NCBI GenBank assembly: GCA_016937575.1
Contig: JAFHKN010000002.1
Coordinates: 806,001-870,000, forward strand
Reading direction: 5' to 3'
Origin: Roseomonas aeriglobus
Lineage (GTDB): Bacteria > Pseudomonadota > Alphaproteobacteria > Sphingomonadales > Sphingomonadaceae
DNA: 64,000 nt
The notes beneath the pieces were generated by a model. It made no database searches. It was not told where the DNA came from and was given only the letters and a program-made list of their open reading frames with translations. Numbering within the stretch: the stretch's first letter is position 1; every line of letters starts with the position of its first letter. This document shows, in pieces, positions 49,222 to 59,263 of the stretch. The position numbers and the translations under genes are program-made.

Positions 49222-50259
49222 TCAGTTCTTCCCCCCAACCGGGACAATGGTGACGGCGTTGCCGCGCGAAACTCGGACGATGGGACCCTGGACGGCAGGT
49301 GCCGGGGCCCCCTGCGGAACCGCAACGGGGACGCCCGATGGAGCCATCGGCGACGATCCGCCATCGGCCTTGCCCGGCACGCTCGCCCGCTGGAACCGCG
49401 ACACGTCGGCACCGGTCACGAAGCTGCCCTTGCTGTCGCTCGGACGTGCCGCGATGCGTGCCAGCATCGCCTTTTCGGCCTTGGGATCGGTGCCATCAGG
49501 CACGGTCACGTCGCCGCTGGCGATCGCTTCCTCCAACTCCCCGGCATTGTCGGCGATCGAGCGCAGCGACAACGACAGCGAACCGACGGTCTGTGCGACC
49601 GAAATCTTTTCCGCGATGGTCGGCGTCACTTCCAGCGTCACGGTCGAATAGGCGTTGACGACGGTCTTGCCCTGGTCGTCGGTCGATTTGTCGGTGCGTT
49701 GGTCGGTCGCCAGCACGCGCAGGTTGCGCAAGATGGTCTCGGTCGCCTTCAGCGGCGATCCGTCGCCGCCGCCGGGCACCGTCTGCGTCAGCAGCAGGTC
49801 GACGCGGTCGCCCGGAAAGACGAAGCCCGCGACCGACGACTGCGCCGACACCGGTACCGTGACGGCCCGCATGCCCGGCCCGAGTGCTGCGGCCAGGAAG
49901 CCGCGGTCACCCGGCTTCACCAGCGCACCCTGCGTGACCGGCTGTCCGGCGGGAATCGCGAAGCGGACGACGGTGCCGACGACGTTCTTCAGATCGGTGC
50001 CCTGCTTCAGGAAATAGGCGTTTTCGACCAGTTCCTTGGGCCAGGGCTGAAACTTCAGCGCCGATGCATCGATGATCGTGCCGACCGGCAGCGGCTTGGT
50101 CGCGACCAACACTTCGGGTCCGTCGATCACGACGGGCTGCGGCTGACCGGCCATGGCGACGGGTGCGCCAGCACCGGACATCAGGCTGCGGGCCATGAAC
50201 GCGGTGATGCCGGCGACCAGCAAAGCGCCCACCAGCAGGATAATCTTGCGTCCGTCCAT
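49222..50259 (-). CDS. cpaB: Tad pilus protein CpaB (RcpC)
   Basis: 345 residues. An N-terminal membrane helix (IILLVGALLVAGITAFMA) is followed by an SAF/RcpC domain: EVLVATKPLPVGTIIDASALKFQPWPKE, FAIPAGQPVTQGALV, GMRAVTVPVSAQSSVAGFVFPGDRVDLLLTQ. The later part is specific to Tad CpaB (ILRNLRVLATDQ, VTLEVTPTIAEKISVAQTVGSLSLSLRS). It spans the periplasm and supports the secretin. cpaC begins 1 bp after its stop. Confidence 0.95.
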   Translation of the reverse strand: MDGRKIILLVGALLVAGITAFMARSLMSGAGAPVAMAGQPQPVVIDGPEVLVATKPLPVGTIIDASALKFQPWPKELVENAYFLKQGTDLKNVVGTVVRFAIPAGQPVTQGALVKPGDRGFLAAALGPGMRAVTVPVSAQSSVAGFVFPGDRVDLLLTQTVPGGGDGSPLKATETILRNLRVLATDQRTDKSTDDQGKTVVNAYSTVTLEVTPTIAEKISVAQTVGSLSLSLRSIADNAGELEEAIASGDVTVPDGTDPKAEKAMLARIAARPSDSKGSFVTGADVSRFQRASVPGKADGGSSPMAPSGVPVAVPQGAPAPAVQGPIVRVSRGNAVTIVPVGGKN

Positions 50260-50309
50260 TTCGAGTCACGCGCCTTTCACGGTCGTGCGGTTTGATCCGC
50301 CGTTAATCA

Positions 50310-50780
50310 TCAGCCGAATTGGTTAATTATCGGTTCGCGAATCGCGAGAAGTCCGGCGACGGCGATCGCCACGCCGTAGGGAACCTCGATCGCCCGCCCA
50401 CTGCGTCGCACGCGGGCATCGATCATCATAACCAGGGTTAGGATACCGCCGGCGATCGACATGACGATCAGCATCGACAGGGTCGCCAACGGCGGCAGCC
50501 ACAGGGCGAGCGCGCCGATCAGCTTCACGTCGCCGCCGCCCATCATGCCGAGGGCGAAGGCACCGACGAATACCGCGAACACGACCGCTGCGACGCCCAG
50601 CTGGATCGCCGCGCCGGGCCACAGGTCGAGTCCGAGCGACCACCACCACAGCGGTGCCAGCAGCGCGATCGCCGCATTCTTCCAGTTTGCGATCTCGCGG
50701 GTGCGCACGTCTTCGATCCCCGCCGAAAGCAGGAACAGGCCGAGCACGGCCAGCAGCGCCAGAGACAGATGATCCCCCAT
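50310..50780 (-). CDS. cpaA: Type IV prepilin peptidase CpaA
   Basis: 156 residues from ATG 50780. Several membrane helices carry the two catalytic Asp of A24 peptidases: the first in GIEDVRTREIANWKN, the second in GMMGGGDVKLIGALALW. It cleaves the leader of Flp pilin. It is the first pilus gene of the cluster on this strand. Confidence 0.93.
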   Translation of the reverse strand: MGDHLSLALLAVLGLFLLSAGIEDVRTREIANWKNAAIALLAPLWWWSLGLDLWPGAAIQLGVAAVVFAVFVGAFALGMMGGGDVKLIGALALWLPPLATLSMLIVMSIAGGILTLVMMIDARVRRSGRAIEVPYGVAIAVAGLLAIREPIINQFG

Positions 50781-50830
50781 CGATCTCAGACATCTAGACG
50801 ACCCGGCTTTCCAAAACGTAACCATCGGCA

Positions 50831-51790
50831 ATGGCGGTTTTCTCAGACGCAAGCGGCCGGCGCCGCCGGCATCCCGACGGCGCGACGATCACGTGGTGGC
50901 GCGCCCCCGATGGCTGGTCGCTGCGCGTGTTCGACTGGCCGGCGCAGGATGGCGCCTGCCGCGGATCGATCCTCTTTCAGGGCGGTCGCGGTGATTTCAT
51001 CGAGAAATATCTGGAAAGCTTCGCGCACTGGCAGGCGGATGGGTGGCGCGTCACGGCGTTCGACTGGCGCGGCCAAGGAGGGTCGGGGCGCACGACACCG
51101 GCAGCGCATGTCGGGCATATCGCCGATTTCGCCGAGTTCGTGGCGGATCTGCGCGCCTTCTGGGCCGATTGGTCGGCGACTGCTGTCGGACCGCGGATCG
51201 CCATGGGCCATTCGATGGGTGGCCATCTGGTGCTGCGGGCGCTGGCCGAAGGCGCGATCGATCCGGCCGCCGTCGTGCTGATCGCGCCGATGCTGGGGCT
51301 GAAGGCGCCGATCGCACCGCGGGTCGGGGAGGCGGTTGCCGCGCTTATGACAAGGCTCGGCGACCCGAGCCGTGCGGCGTGGAAGGGCAACGAGCGTCCG
51401 CATACGCTGAAGTCGCGCCAGTCGCTGCTGACTCATGACGATGCGCGTTACGCCGACGAGCTCTGGTGGCAGTCGCAGGACGCGACGCTGTTGACCGGGC
51501 CGCCCAGCTGGCGGTGGTTGGCTGAGGGCTTCGCCTCGACCCGGCGGCTCAATGCATCGGCGGCGTTGGCGGGCATCCGCACGCCGGTGCTGATGCTGGT
51601 CGCCGAAGCCGATGCTCTGGTCGACCCGAAGGCTGCGTTGGCGGTGGCGGCGACGCTACCCGATGCGCGTGTCGTCCGCTTCGGGGCGGAATCCGCGCAC
51701 GAAATTCTGCGCGAGGTCGATTCGGTGCGGGCGCGCGCGCTCGCCGAGATTGACGCCTTCCTCGATGCGCGTGCAGGGGTGGGGGCATGA
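50831..51790 (+). CDS. Alpha/beta hydrolase (lysophospholipase-like)
   Basis: 319 residues. The fold shows GSILFQGGRGDFIEKYLESFAHW, FDWRGQGGSGRTT, the nucleophile elbow MGHSMGGHLVLRAL, and late PVLMLVAEADALVDPKAA and the His of GAESAHEILREV. This matches monoacylglycerol lipase or lysophospholipase PldB-like enzymes. The substrate is unknown. The FAD oxidase gene overlaps its stop by ATGA. Confidence 0.9.
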   Translation: MAVFSDASGRRRRHPDGATITWWRAPDGWSLRVFDWPAQDGACRGSILFQGGRGDFIEKYLESFAHWQADGWRVTAFDWRGQGGSGRTTPAAHVGHIADFAEFVADLRAFWADWSATAVGPRIAMGHSMGGHLVLRALAEGAIDPAAVVLIAPMLGLKAPIAPRVGEAVAALMTRLGDPSRAAWKGNERPHTLKSRQSLLTHDDARYADELWWQSQDATLLTGPPSWRWLAEGFASTRRLNASAALAGIRTPVLMLVAEADALVDPKAALAVAATLPDARVVRFGAESAHEILREVDSVRARALAEIDAFLDARAGVGA

Positions 51791-52869
51791 CCAAGCGTTT
51801 CGACATCGCCATCATCGGCGGCGGCATCGCCGGCGCGTCCCTCGCCGCCGAAGTCGCCCCTCATGCCTCGGTCGTGATCCTCGAGGGCGAGGAGGCCGCA
51901 GGCTATCACTCGACCGGACGGTCGGCAGCATTCTGGTCAGAAACCTATGGCGGCCCCTATATCCAACCGCTCAGCAGCGCGTCGGGCGAGGCGATCGCGC
52001 CCTATCTGTCGCCGCTGGGGTCGATCCACATCGGTCGCGCGGACGAAGCGGCGAAGATCGATGCGTTTCTCGCGGAATTCGACGGCAGCGGCGTCGAGCT
52101 GACCCGAGTCGATCCGCACGAGCACGTGCCGGGCCTGCGCGACGACTGGACGCTGGGCATCCTGGAGCCGAGCTGCGCCTATATCGACGTCGGTGGTCTG
52201 CATGGCGAAGTGCTGGGGCGGTTCAAGCGCGCCGGCGGCGAGCTGTGGGTCAACGCCGCGTTCCAGACCGCGACGCGCGAGGGCAGCGACTGGCGGATCG
52301 AAACCGCCGCCGGGCCGGTGCTCGCGGGCATCCTGGTCGACGCAGCGGGCGCCTGGGCCGATCCGGTCGCTGCGCGCGTCGGCGCGAAGCCGCTCGGCAT
52401 CCAGCCCTATCGTCGCACGCTCGTCCAGCTGCGCACCGACCCGGCGGTGCCCGACGACATGGTCCATGTCGCGCACATCGGATCGCAATTCTATTTCAAG
52501 CCCGAAGCCGGCGGAAAATTGTGGCTTTCGCCCAGCGACGAGACGCCGACCGACCCTTGCGATGCCGCGCCCGAGGAACTCGACGTCGCGATCGCGATCG
52601 ACCGGCTGGAGCAGGCGGTCGACTGGCGGATTCAGGCGGTCGAGCGGAAATGGGCCGGCCTGCGCAGCTTCGCGCCGGACCGGATTCCGGTCTATGGTTT
52701 CGACCGCGAGGTTGAGGGTTTCTTCTGGTGCGCCGGGCAGGGCGGTTTCGGCATTCAGACCGCCCCGGCGGCGGCGCGGGTCGCGGCGGCGCTGCTGCTG
52801 GGCCATGCGCCGCACGCCTCGATCGCGACCCTCGATCTCGAGCGCTATTCGCCGCGGCGGTTCGGATAA
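51787..52869 (+). CDS. FAD-dependent oxidase of the DAO family
   Basis: 360 residues. The dinucleotide-binding start IAIIGGGIAGASLAAEV is followed by EGEEAAGYHSTGRSAAFWSETYGG, typical of D-amino-acid or sarcosine oxidase-like proteins. The end FFWCAGQGGFGIQTAPAAARVAAALLLG is the usual FAD-contact segment. It probably oxidises an amino acid or amine. It is co-expressed with the hydrolase upstream. Confidence 0.9.
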   Translation: MTKRFDIAIIGGGIAGASLAAEVAPHASVVILEGEEAAGYHSTGRSAAFWSETYGGPYIQPLSSASGEAIAPYLSPLGSIHIGRADEAAKIDAFLAEFDGSGVELTRVDPHEHVPGLRDDWTLGILEPSCAYIDVGGLHGEVLGRFKRAGGELWVNAAFQTATREGSDWRIETAAGPVLAGILVDAAGAWADPVAARVGAKPLGIQPYRRTLVQLRTDPAVPDDMVHVAHIGSQFYFKPEAGGKLWLSPSDETPTDPCDAAPEELDVAIAIDRLEQAVDWRIQAVERKWAGLRSFAPDRIPVYGFDREVEGFFWCAGQGGFGIQTAPAAARVAAALLLGHAPHASIATLDLERYSPRRFG

Positions 52870-52882
52870 GTCGCTCCACGGC

Positions 52883-52975
52883 GTCATCCCCGCGAAGGCG
52901 GGGATCGATAATTGCTGCGTTGCGGGCGTTTCACGACGCTCAGCCAGAATTCATCCCGGCCTTCGCGGGGATGGC
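52883..52975. repeat. Palindromic intergenic repeat (GTCATCCCCGC family)
   Basis: Starts GTCATCCCCGCGAAGGCGGG and ends CCCGGCCTTCGCGGGGATGG. It is the second member of the family at 43190-43284. It lies in the 187-bp gap before the transporter gene. Confidence 0.8.
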
Positions 52976-53056
52976 GAGTTTGGCGGAGTGTGCGCCTCGC
53001 CGCTTGCCGGCCTTCACCGATCCGCTAAACCTCCCCGCAACGATTTGGGGGATGGA

Positions 53057-54646
53057 ATGGCCGACGATATTGCAATCGGAACACAGCCGACGAGCAAGGA
53101 CATCCGGCTCGTCATTTCCGCATCCTCGCTCGGCACCATCTTCGAATGGTATGATTTCTTCATCTGGGGGACGCTGACGACGTCGGGCATCCTCCAGCGC
53201 AGCTTTTTTCCGCAGGGCAACGAGTTGCTGGCGACGCTGCTGGCCTGGGGTACCTTCGCGGTCGGCTTCGCGTTCCGGCCGCTCGGGGCGGTGCTGTTCG
53301 GCTTCCTCGGCGACCGGCTGGGGCGGAAGTACACCTTCCTTGTCACCATCACGCTGATGGGCATCGCGACCGCGGGCATCGGGCTGGTGCCGACCTATGC
53401 CGCAATCGGGGTGTGGGCGCCGGCGCTGATCCTGCTGATGCGCGTGGGCCAGGGACTGGCGCTGGGCGGCGAATATGGCGGCGCGGCAATCTACGTCGCG
53501 GAGCACGCGAGTGCGAAGAAGCGCGGCTATTACACCAGCTTCATCCAGGCGAGCGTCGCCGGTGGTTTCATCCTCAGCCTCGCGGTCGTGCTGCTGGCCA
53601 AGGCATCGATGCCGGTCGATACCTGGACCGCCTGGGGCTGGCGCGTGCCGTTCCTCTTCTCGATCGCGCTTCTCGCGGTGTCGCTGTGGATGCGGCTGAT
53701 GTTGAGCGAAAGCCCGGTGTTCAAGGCGATGAAGGCCGCGGGCAAGACCGCGCGCAACCCGTTCGTCGAAAGCTTCACCTATCCCGGCAACCCGCGTCGC
53801 CTGTTCGTCGCGTTGTTCGGCATCGCTGCGGGCCTGACCGTCATCTGGTACACTGCGCTGTTCAGCGTGCTGTCGTTCCTGCAGGGGCCGATGCGCGTCG
53901 CCGAGACGCCCGCGCAACTGCTGGTGGGGGCAGGCGCGCTGGGCGGCCTGGGCTTCTTCATCCTCTTCGGCAAGCTGAGCGACCGCGTTGGGCGCAAGCT
54001 GCCGATCGTCGTCGGCTATGCCCTCACGCTGATCGCGCTGTTCCCGCTGTTCTGGCTGATCGGCCATGCCGCAAACCCGGAGCTCGCCCGCGCCAGCGAC
54101 CGCGCGCCGGTGATCGTCGCCGGCCCGCACTGCGCCTATGATCCTTTCGCCGCCAAGCAGAAGGACGCGTGCGGTCAGGTGCTCGACTATCTGTCGAAGA
54201 AGGGCGTCGGCTATACCAAGGTGCAGGCCGGGTCGGTCGCTGTGTCGATCGGCGGGATGCCGCAGACCGACGTCAGTCCGGCCGCGCTCGATGCCGCGCT
54301 CGAACGGGCGGGCTACAACCTCGACAAGGTGACGCCGTCGGGGCGTGAGATCGTGCTGATCCTGGTCGGCATCCTCGGCCTCGCCTTCCTGTCGGGCATG
54401 ACCTATGGGCCAGTCGCCGCGGTGCTGAGCGAGATGTTCCCGGCGCGCATCCGCTATTCGTCGATGTCGATCCCCTATCATCTGGGCACCGGCTATTTCG
54501 GCGGCTTCCTGCCCTTCATCAGCCAGTATATCGTCGCGCGATCGGGGAACCCCTATGCGGGGCTGTGGTACACCTGGGGCGTCGTGGCACTGGCGCTGGT
54601 CGTGATGCTGTTCTTCATCAAGGAAAGCGACCTGATCAAGGACTGA
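53057..54646 (+). CDS. MFS transporter, MHS (metabolite:H+ symporter) type
   Basis: 529 residues from ATG 53057, with about twelve membrane helices. MHS features are clear: SLGTIFEWYDFFIWG, FGFLGDRLGRKYTFLVTI, ALGGEYGGAAIYVAEHASAKKRGYYTSFIQASVAGGFILS and ILFGKLSDRVGRKLPIVVG. An extra soluble loop of about 80 residues (ASDRAPVIVAGPHCAYDPF to ALERAGYNLDKV) sits between helices in the second half. It likely imports a dicarboxylate, proline-like or similar metabolite with protons. Confidence 0.92.
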   Translation: MADDIAIGTQPTSKDIRLVISASSLGTIFEWYDFFIWGTLTTSGILQRSFFPQGNELLATLLAWGTFAVGFAFRPLGAVLFGFLGDRLGRKYTFLVTITLMGIATAGIGLVPTYAAIGVWAPALILLMRVGQGLALGGEYGGAAIYVAEHASAKKRGYYTSFIQASVAGGFILSLAVVLLAKASMPVDTWTAWGWRVPFLFSIALLAVSLWMRLMLSESPVFKAMKAAGKTARNPFVESFTYPGNPRRLFVALFGIAAGLTVIWYTALFSVLSFLQGPMRVAETPAQLLVGAGALGGLGFFILFGKLSDRVGRKLPIVVGYALTLIALFPLFWLIGHAANPELARASDRAPVIVAGPHCAYDPFAAKQKDACGQVLDYLSKKGVGYTKVQAGSVAVSIGGMPQTDVSPAALDAALERAGYNLDKVTPSGREIVLILVGILGLAFLSGMTYGPVAAVLSEMFPARIRYSSMSIPYHLGTGYFGGFLPFISQYIVARSGNPYAGLWYTWGVVALALVVMLFFIKESDLIKD

Positions 54647-54695
54647 GCGGGGCGGGGCGGTTGCGGCGGGGGGCGGTTGGGCCTAGCCGCGGGGC

Positions 54696-55736
54696 ATGGA
54701 CTGGACCGCCCCCAACCGCCTCCTGATCGATGGCGACGCAGTCGTCGCCAATTGGCGTACGCTTGCCCGAATGAGCGGCCGTGCCGCGTGTGGCGCAGCG
54801 GTCAAGGCCAACGGCTATGGCCTGGGCGCGCGCGATGTCGCCACCCGGCTGGTCGCCGCCGGCTGCCGCGACCTGTTCGTCGCGACTTGGGGCGAGGCGC
54901 GCGCGCTGGGCGATGTGGGACCGGCGACCGTCGGCGTCCTTCACGGGATCCGCGATGAGGATGCGACGCAAATCGGTCTGCCCGGCGTGCGGCCGGTCCT
55001 GAACACCGTGAATCAGGTTCGCCGCTGGCGGGCGATAGGCGGCGGCGCGTGCGACGTGATGGTCGACACGGGCATGAACCGGCTGGGTCTGTCGGTGCAG
55101 GATGTGGCGGACGGCGTGTTGGACGGCTTGGCGATCGAGACGTTGATGAGCCACCTCGCCTGCGCGGACGACGATCACCCCCTCAACGCGCGGCAACGGG
55201 CGGCGTTCGCCGGTCTGGCGGGGCAGACATCGGCCAGGCGCCTGAGCCTCGCCAACTCGGCCGGCATCGCGCTAGGACCGGAATATGCCTTCGATCTGAC
55301 CCGCCCGGGCCTGGCGCTATACGGCGGCGTCCCGCGCGGCGAGCTGGCCGACTTGATCCGCCCGGTGGTGGGCATTGAGGCGCAGATCCTCCAGCGCCGC
55401 GCCGTCCGCGCCGGCGAGACGGTCGGCTACAACGCGACCTGGACCGCCCAACGGGATACCGCAGTCGCGATCGTCAACCTGGGCTATGCCGACGGCTATT
55501 GGCGCGGCTTCTCGGGCCGCGGCATGGCCCGCGGACCGGCAGGCGAGGCGCTGCCGGTGATTGGGCGAGTATCGATGGACCTGGTGGCGCTCGACCTGTC
55601 CGCCGCGCCGCGCTTGAGCGAAGGCGCGTGGGTCTCGCTCGATTATGCCTTGCCAGAGGCGTCCGGCGCGAGCGGGATGAGCCAGTACGAGCTTCTGACC
55701 GGGCTCGGTCACCGGTTCGAGCGGATCGTTCGATAG
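54696..55736 (+). CDS. alr: Alanine racemase
   Basis: 346 residues. The PLP lysine is in CGAAVKANGYGLGA. The second catalytic Tyr and substrate loop are in VGYNATWTA and GYADGYWRG, with IGRVSMDLVALDLS and CDVMVDTGMNRLGL also conserved. It makes D-alanine for the cell wall, or serves catabolism. It lies 49 bp after the transporter and may be co-transcribed. Confidence 0.95.
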   Translation: MDWTAPNRLLIDGDAVVANWRTLARMSGRAACGAAVKANGYGLGARDVATRLVAAGCRDLFVATWGEARALGDVGPATVGVLHGIRDEDATQIGLPGVRPVLNTVNQVRRWRAIGGGACDVMVDTGMNRLGLSVQDVADGVLDGLAIETLMSHLACADDDHPLNARQRAAFAGLAGQTSARRLSLANSAGIALGPEYAFDLTRPGLALYGGVPRGELADLIRPVVGIEAQILQRRAVRAGETVGYNATWTAQRDTAVAIVNLGYADGYWRGFSGRGMARGPAGEALPVIGRVSMDLVALDLSAAPRLSEGAWVSLDYALPEASGASGMSQYELLTGLGHRFERIVR

Positions 55737-55738
55737 GC

Positions 55739-55768
55739 AAAAAAGGGGGCCGCCGGACGGCGACCCCC
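55739..55768 (-). terminator. Intrinsic terminator of the second TonB receptor gene
   Basis: On the minus strand GGGGGTCGCCGTCC pairs with GGCGGCCCCC, followed by TTTTTT. It lies between the convergent alr and TonB receptor genes, about 25 bp past the receptor stop. Confidence 0.85.
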
Positions 55769-55792
55769 AAGGGTGATAGTATCGGACCGTGA

Positions 55793-58700
55793 TCAGAAGT
55801 TCACGTTCGCGCCCGCGTAGAAGTAGCGACCGACCACGCCGTAGACGCCCGAAGCGGCACCCGTGCCGGTCAGACCGTAGGGCGGCAGCGTGTCCATGAC
55901 GTTGTCGACGCCGAAGTAGAACCGGTAGTTCTTGTTCACGCGATAGCCGAACTGGACGTCGTGCGTGTCCTGCGCCGGATAGTCGCGGAACGGGAACGCG
56001 TCGGCATTGGTCGGGCCACGACCCTGGTGGGTACGCTGGACTTCCCAGGCGGCGATCGAGCCCTTGCCGACGTAGTTCAGGTCATAGCCTGCATCGAAGC
56101 CCTTATATGCCAGGTTCACGCTCATGCGACCGCGCCAGATCGGGTCACCGACCACGCCATGCGCGCGGGTCGACTGCTCCGGAGCCGTGATGAAGGTGAA
56201 CGTTTCGCGGTTTTCGAGCCAGCTGATGATCGCACGGTAGCTGAAGCGCAGACCGTAATCGAACGTGTAGTTGTAGCGGATGTCCGCGTCGATGCCCGAC
56301 GTCTTGAACTTCGCATAGTTGAACGGCTGCGAAATCACCGACGGGCCGATCAGCGGCAGGATCACCGGTGCGGCGATACCAGCCAGGTTACGTCCGGTCT
56401 GGCCATTGAACGTCGCATTCTCGAGCGGGTTGGTCGAGGTGCGGCGGAAAACGACCGCGCAGAACGGGTTGTTGATGCCGACCGGGTCGTCATAGCACTG
56501 GTTGATGACCGTCTGCGCCGCCAGGCTGGCGATGACGTTGGTCACCTTGATCCGGTAATAGTCGACCGTGACCGAGAAGCCCGGCAGGAAGCGCGGCTGG
56601 AACACGGCGCCTACGGTCAGGCTCTTGCTCTCTTCCGGATTCAGCAGCGGGTTGCCACCCGTCGCGAACTGCGGCGTGGTTGCGGCGTTGTTCACCCATG
56701 GGATGGTACGAACGATACCCTGGTCGTCAGTATAGGTGATCGTCGTCGGAACGCCTGCCGCGGCGCAGTTACGTGCCCGGTTCGGATTCGAAGTGATCGT
56801 GTTGCCCTGGTTGCAGGGGTCGGTCAGGGTGAAGAACGACTGTGCCGCCGTGGCGTACAGATCGCTCAGGTTCGGCGCGCGCACCGCCTTCGCGTAGCCG
56901 ACGCGGAACCGAATATCCTCGACCGGGGCGAACGTCAGGCCGGCGTTCCAAGCCCAGACACCCTTAGGAAGGTTGCTGTACTTCGAGATACGAGCCGCAC
57001 CCGTCGCCGTCAGTTCCTTGATGAACGTGTCGCGCAGGATAGGGACGCGAATTTCACCAAAGCCCTCGACCACGTCGACCGCGGGCGGGTTGAACGGTGC
57101 GAAGGCGTTCAGGAACGTGTTGCGCCCGGCAGTATTGAGCGCAGTCGCTGGCACCGGCTGCTGCGCGGTGAAGGCATCATATGCCTGGAACGCGTCCTCG
57201 CGACGGTATTCGCCGCCAAACGCGAAGCCTACGTTGCCGCCCGGCAGCGAGAACAGGCCGGACGAGTCGCCGCTGATCGAAGCGACCGCGTTGATCTGCT
57301 CCGCCCATTCGCGACGCGACGAGGTGTACAGGAAGTTATTTACGACTTCCGGCGCGTTCCGATACTGGCCGAACGGATTGAAGGGCAAACAGCCAGCCAC
57401 GTCATTCGCAGTGTTGAACGTCGTGGTGCTGCCCGCCGCACGGTCGACGTTCACGGCGCAGGCGACGCGAACGCCACCGGCGGTCGTGATCGTCGGGCCA
57501 GTGTAGTCGGCCGGTGCAGCAACCGCACCCAGTGCCGCGTTGAACTTCGCGATGTCGACGTTGCCGCCGGTTTCGTAATAGGTCTTGGTCCGACCATAGT
57601 TGAACGCGATGTCGTAGCTGAGATTCGCGGTCGTGCTGATCTGGCCGTCGACACCAGCGACGAAGCGGTAGGTCTGACGCTTATGGTCTTCCGCGCGCGT
57701 ACCGAGATCGTTGTTGAAGCGCAGCATCGAGAACTGGGTCGCGCCCGGTGCCAGGATCGTCCGCAGCGTGTTGACGTTGTCCGCCGTCAGGAACGGATTG
57801 GTCAGCTGGAACGTGTTGAACAGCGGCGAGCCGCTGAGGAAGCTGGGCTGCGTCGACGTCTGGTTGTTGGTGACGTTGACGTACTTGCCTTCGAAGTAGA
57901 AACGCGCCGCCGGCGAGAATTCATAGCTGGCGAGCAGGTTCGTCGAATAGCGCTGCAGACCAGGAAGCAGCATCGCGCCTTCGAGACCGGTTGCGCTCTG
58001 GCCGCCCAGGATGCCGCCACCGAACGCACGCAGGTCGATTTCCGGCGTGTTACGGACCAGCTGGCCGAAATCGTTGAAGACGTAGCCGTCAGCCGCTTCC
58101 ACACCCGTCGTCGGCGAGAAGACGCCTGCGCAGACCGCAGCGCGGCGTGCAAGGAGCGCCGGCGTGACGTTCACGAGCGTCGGGCACGCCGTGGCGACGA
58201 AGCCGCCCAGCGAGATGTTGCTGAACTTCGAACCCGGGTACGAATTGAAGAACGTCGTGTCGGGGATGCCGTCGCCTTCAGGCGCTTCGTTCACCAAGGT
58301 CCCGTTGACGAGGCGCGAGGTTGCCTGGGTCGTATAGAACCCGGGCGCGCCGGTGTAGGCACCCGTCTGGTCGTTGCGGTCAGAGAACAGCACCGTCTCC
58401 GACTTCGCATATTCACCCGAGATCGCGATGTTGCCGCGGCCTTCGGCGAAGTTCTTGCCGGCCACGAACGTCGCCGTGTAGGCGCCGCGATCGCCGCGGT
58501 CCGAAACGCCGCCCTGGACGCGAGCTTCGAGGCCTTCGAAATCGCGCTTCAGCTTGAAGTTGACGACGCCCGCGATCGCGTCCGAACCGTAGACGGCCGA
58601 GGTGCCGCCGGTGATGACTTCGATGCTTTCGAGCAGTGCGGTCGGGATCGTGTTGACGTCGACGACATACTGACCCGGAACCGACGACACGTGACGGCGG

Positions 58701-59146
58701 CCGTTGACCAGCACCAGCGTGCGGTCGATGCCCAGGCCGCGCAGGTCGAGCAGGTTCAGACCCGCGGTGCCGATGGCGCGCGTCGAGTTCGCCTGGCTCC
58801 AGGTCGAACGCAGCGACGGCAGCTGGTTCATCGCGTCGCCGAGCGACAGGTTGCCGTCGTCGACCAGTTCGGCAGCGGTCAGCTGCGTGATCGGCACCGG
58901 CGAATCGAGCGCGGTCGCACCAGCGATGCGCGAACCCGTCACCAGAACGGTTTCACCTTCGGTCGATGCCTGGTCGACGCAGTCCGGGTCGTTCGGCGTG
59001 TTCGGCGGGCAGACGCCGTCGCGCGCCGTCGGGTTGCCAGCGACGCTGCTGTTGTCGGTCGGTGCCGTGGTCTGCGCGAATGCCGGACTCGCAAACGCCA
59101 GCGTGCTTGCGAGAGCCGTCGCTCCCATCAGGCGCGAGATATTCAT
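55793..59146 (-). CDS. TonB-dependent outer membrane receptor (second)
   Basis: 1117 residues with a signal peptide ending in AFAQ. The plug shows GETVLVTGSRIAGATALDSPVPI, LGDAMNQLPSLRSTWSQANS, LDLRGLGIDRTLVLVNGRRHV, IEVITGGTSAVYGSDAIAGVVNFKL. The barrel ends in RYFYAGANVNF. The N-terminal extension before the plug is short and carries a Cys pair (GVCPPNTPNDPDC). No substrate-related gene is adjacent, so the substrate is unknown. An intrinsic terminator follows and a possible operator lies upstream. Confidence 0.95.
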   Translation of the reverse strand: MNISRLMGATALASTLAFASPAFAQTTAPTDNSSVAGNPTARDGVCPPNTPNDPDCVDQASTEGETVLVTGSRIAGATALDSPVPITQLTAAELVDDGNLSLGDAMNQLPSLRSTWSQANSTRAIGTAGLNLLDLRGLGIDRTLVLVNGRRHVSSVPGQYVVDVNTIPTALLESIEVITGGTSAVYGSDAIAGVVNFKLKRDFEGLEARVQGGVSDRGDRGAYTATFVAGKNFAEGRGNIAISGEYAKSETVLFSDRNDQTGAYTGAPGFYTTQATSRLVNGTLVNEAPEGDGIPDTTFFNSYPGSKFSNISLGGFVATACPTLVNVTPALLARRAAVCAGVFSPTTGVEAADGYVFNDFGQLVRNTPEIDLRAFGGGILGGQSATGLEGAMLLPGLQRYSTNLLASYEFSPAARFYFEGKYVNVTNNQTSTQPSFLSGSPLFNTFQLTNPFLTADNVNTLRTILAPGATQFSMLRFNNDLGTRAEDHKRQTYRFVAGVDGQISTTANLSYDIAFNYGRTKTYYETGGNVDIAKFNAALGAVAAPADYTGPTITTAGGVRVACAVNVDRAAGSTTTFNTANDVAGCLPFNPFGQYRNAPEVVNNFLYTSSRREWAEQINAVASISGDSSGLFSLPGGNVGFAFGGEYRREDAFQAYDAFTAQQPVPATALNTAGRNTFLNAFAPFNPPAVDVVEGFGEIRVPILRDTFIKELTATGAARISKYSNLPKGVWAWNAGLTFAPVEDIRFRVGYAKAVRAPNLSDLYATAAQSFFTLTDPCNQGNTITSNPNRARNCAAAGVPTTITYTDDQGIVRTIPWVNNAATTPQFATGGNPLLNPEESKSLTVGAVFQPRFLPGFSVTVDYYRIKVTNVIASLAAQTVINQCYDDPVGINNPFCAVVFRRTSTNPLENATFNGQTGRNLAGIAAPVILPLIGPSVISQPFNYAKFKTSGIDADIRYNYTFDYGLRFSYRAIISWLENRETFTFITAPEQSTRAHGVVGDPIWRGRMSVNLAYKGFDAGYDLNYVGKGSIAAWEVQRTHQGRGPTNADAFPFRDYPAQDTHDVQFGYRVNKNYRFYFGVDNVMDTLPPYGLTGTGAASGVYGVVGRYFYAGANVNF

Positions 59147-59263
59147 GGATAAGCCCCTTTGGATAACGGATTTCCGTTAATCCTAGAGACAGGAAACCAC
59201 CGCGCTTCCGCAACCTGATTTTTGCTAAGGGCGAAAAATTCCGCGTCTTTTGAGATAGCTGTT

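Noticed and set aside
55961..59152. A 1063-codon open frame opposite the second TonB receptor
   Set aside because: Same reason: no recognisable domain, and the composition is typical of the complement of a high-GC gene.
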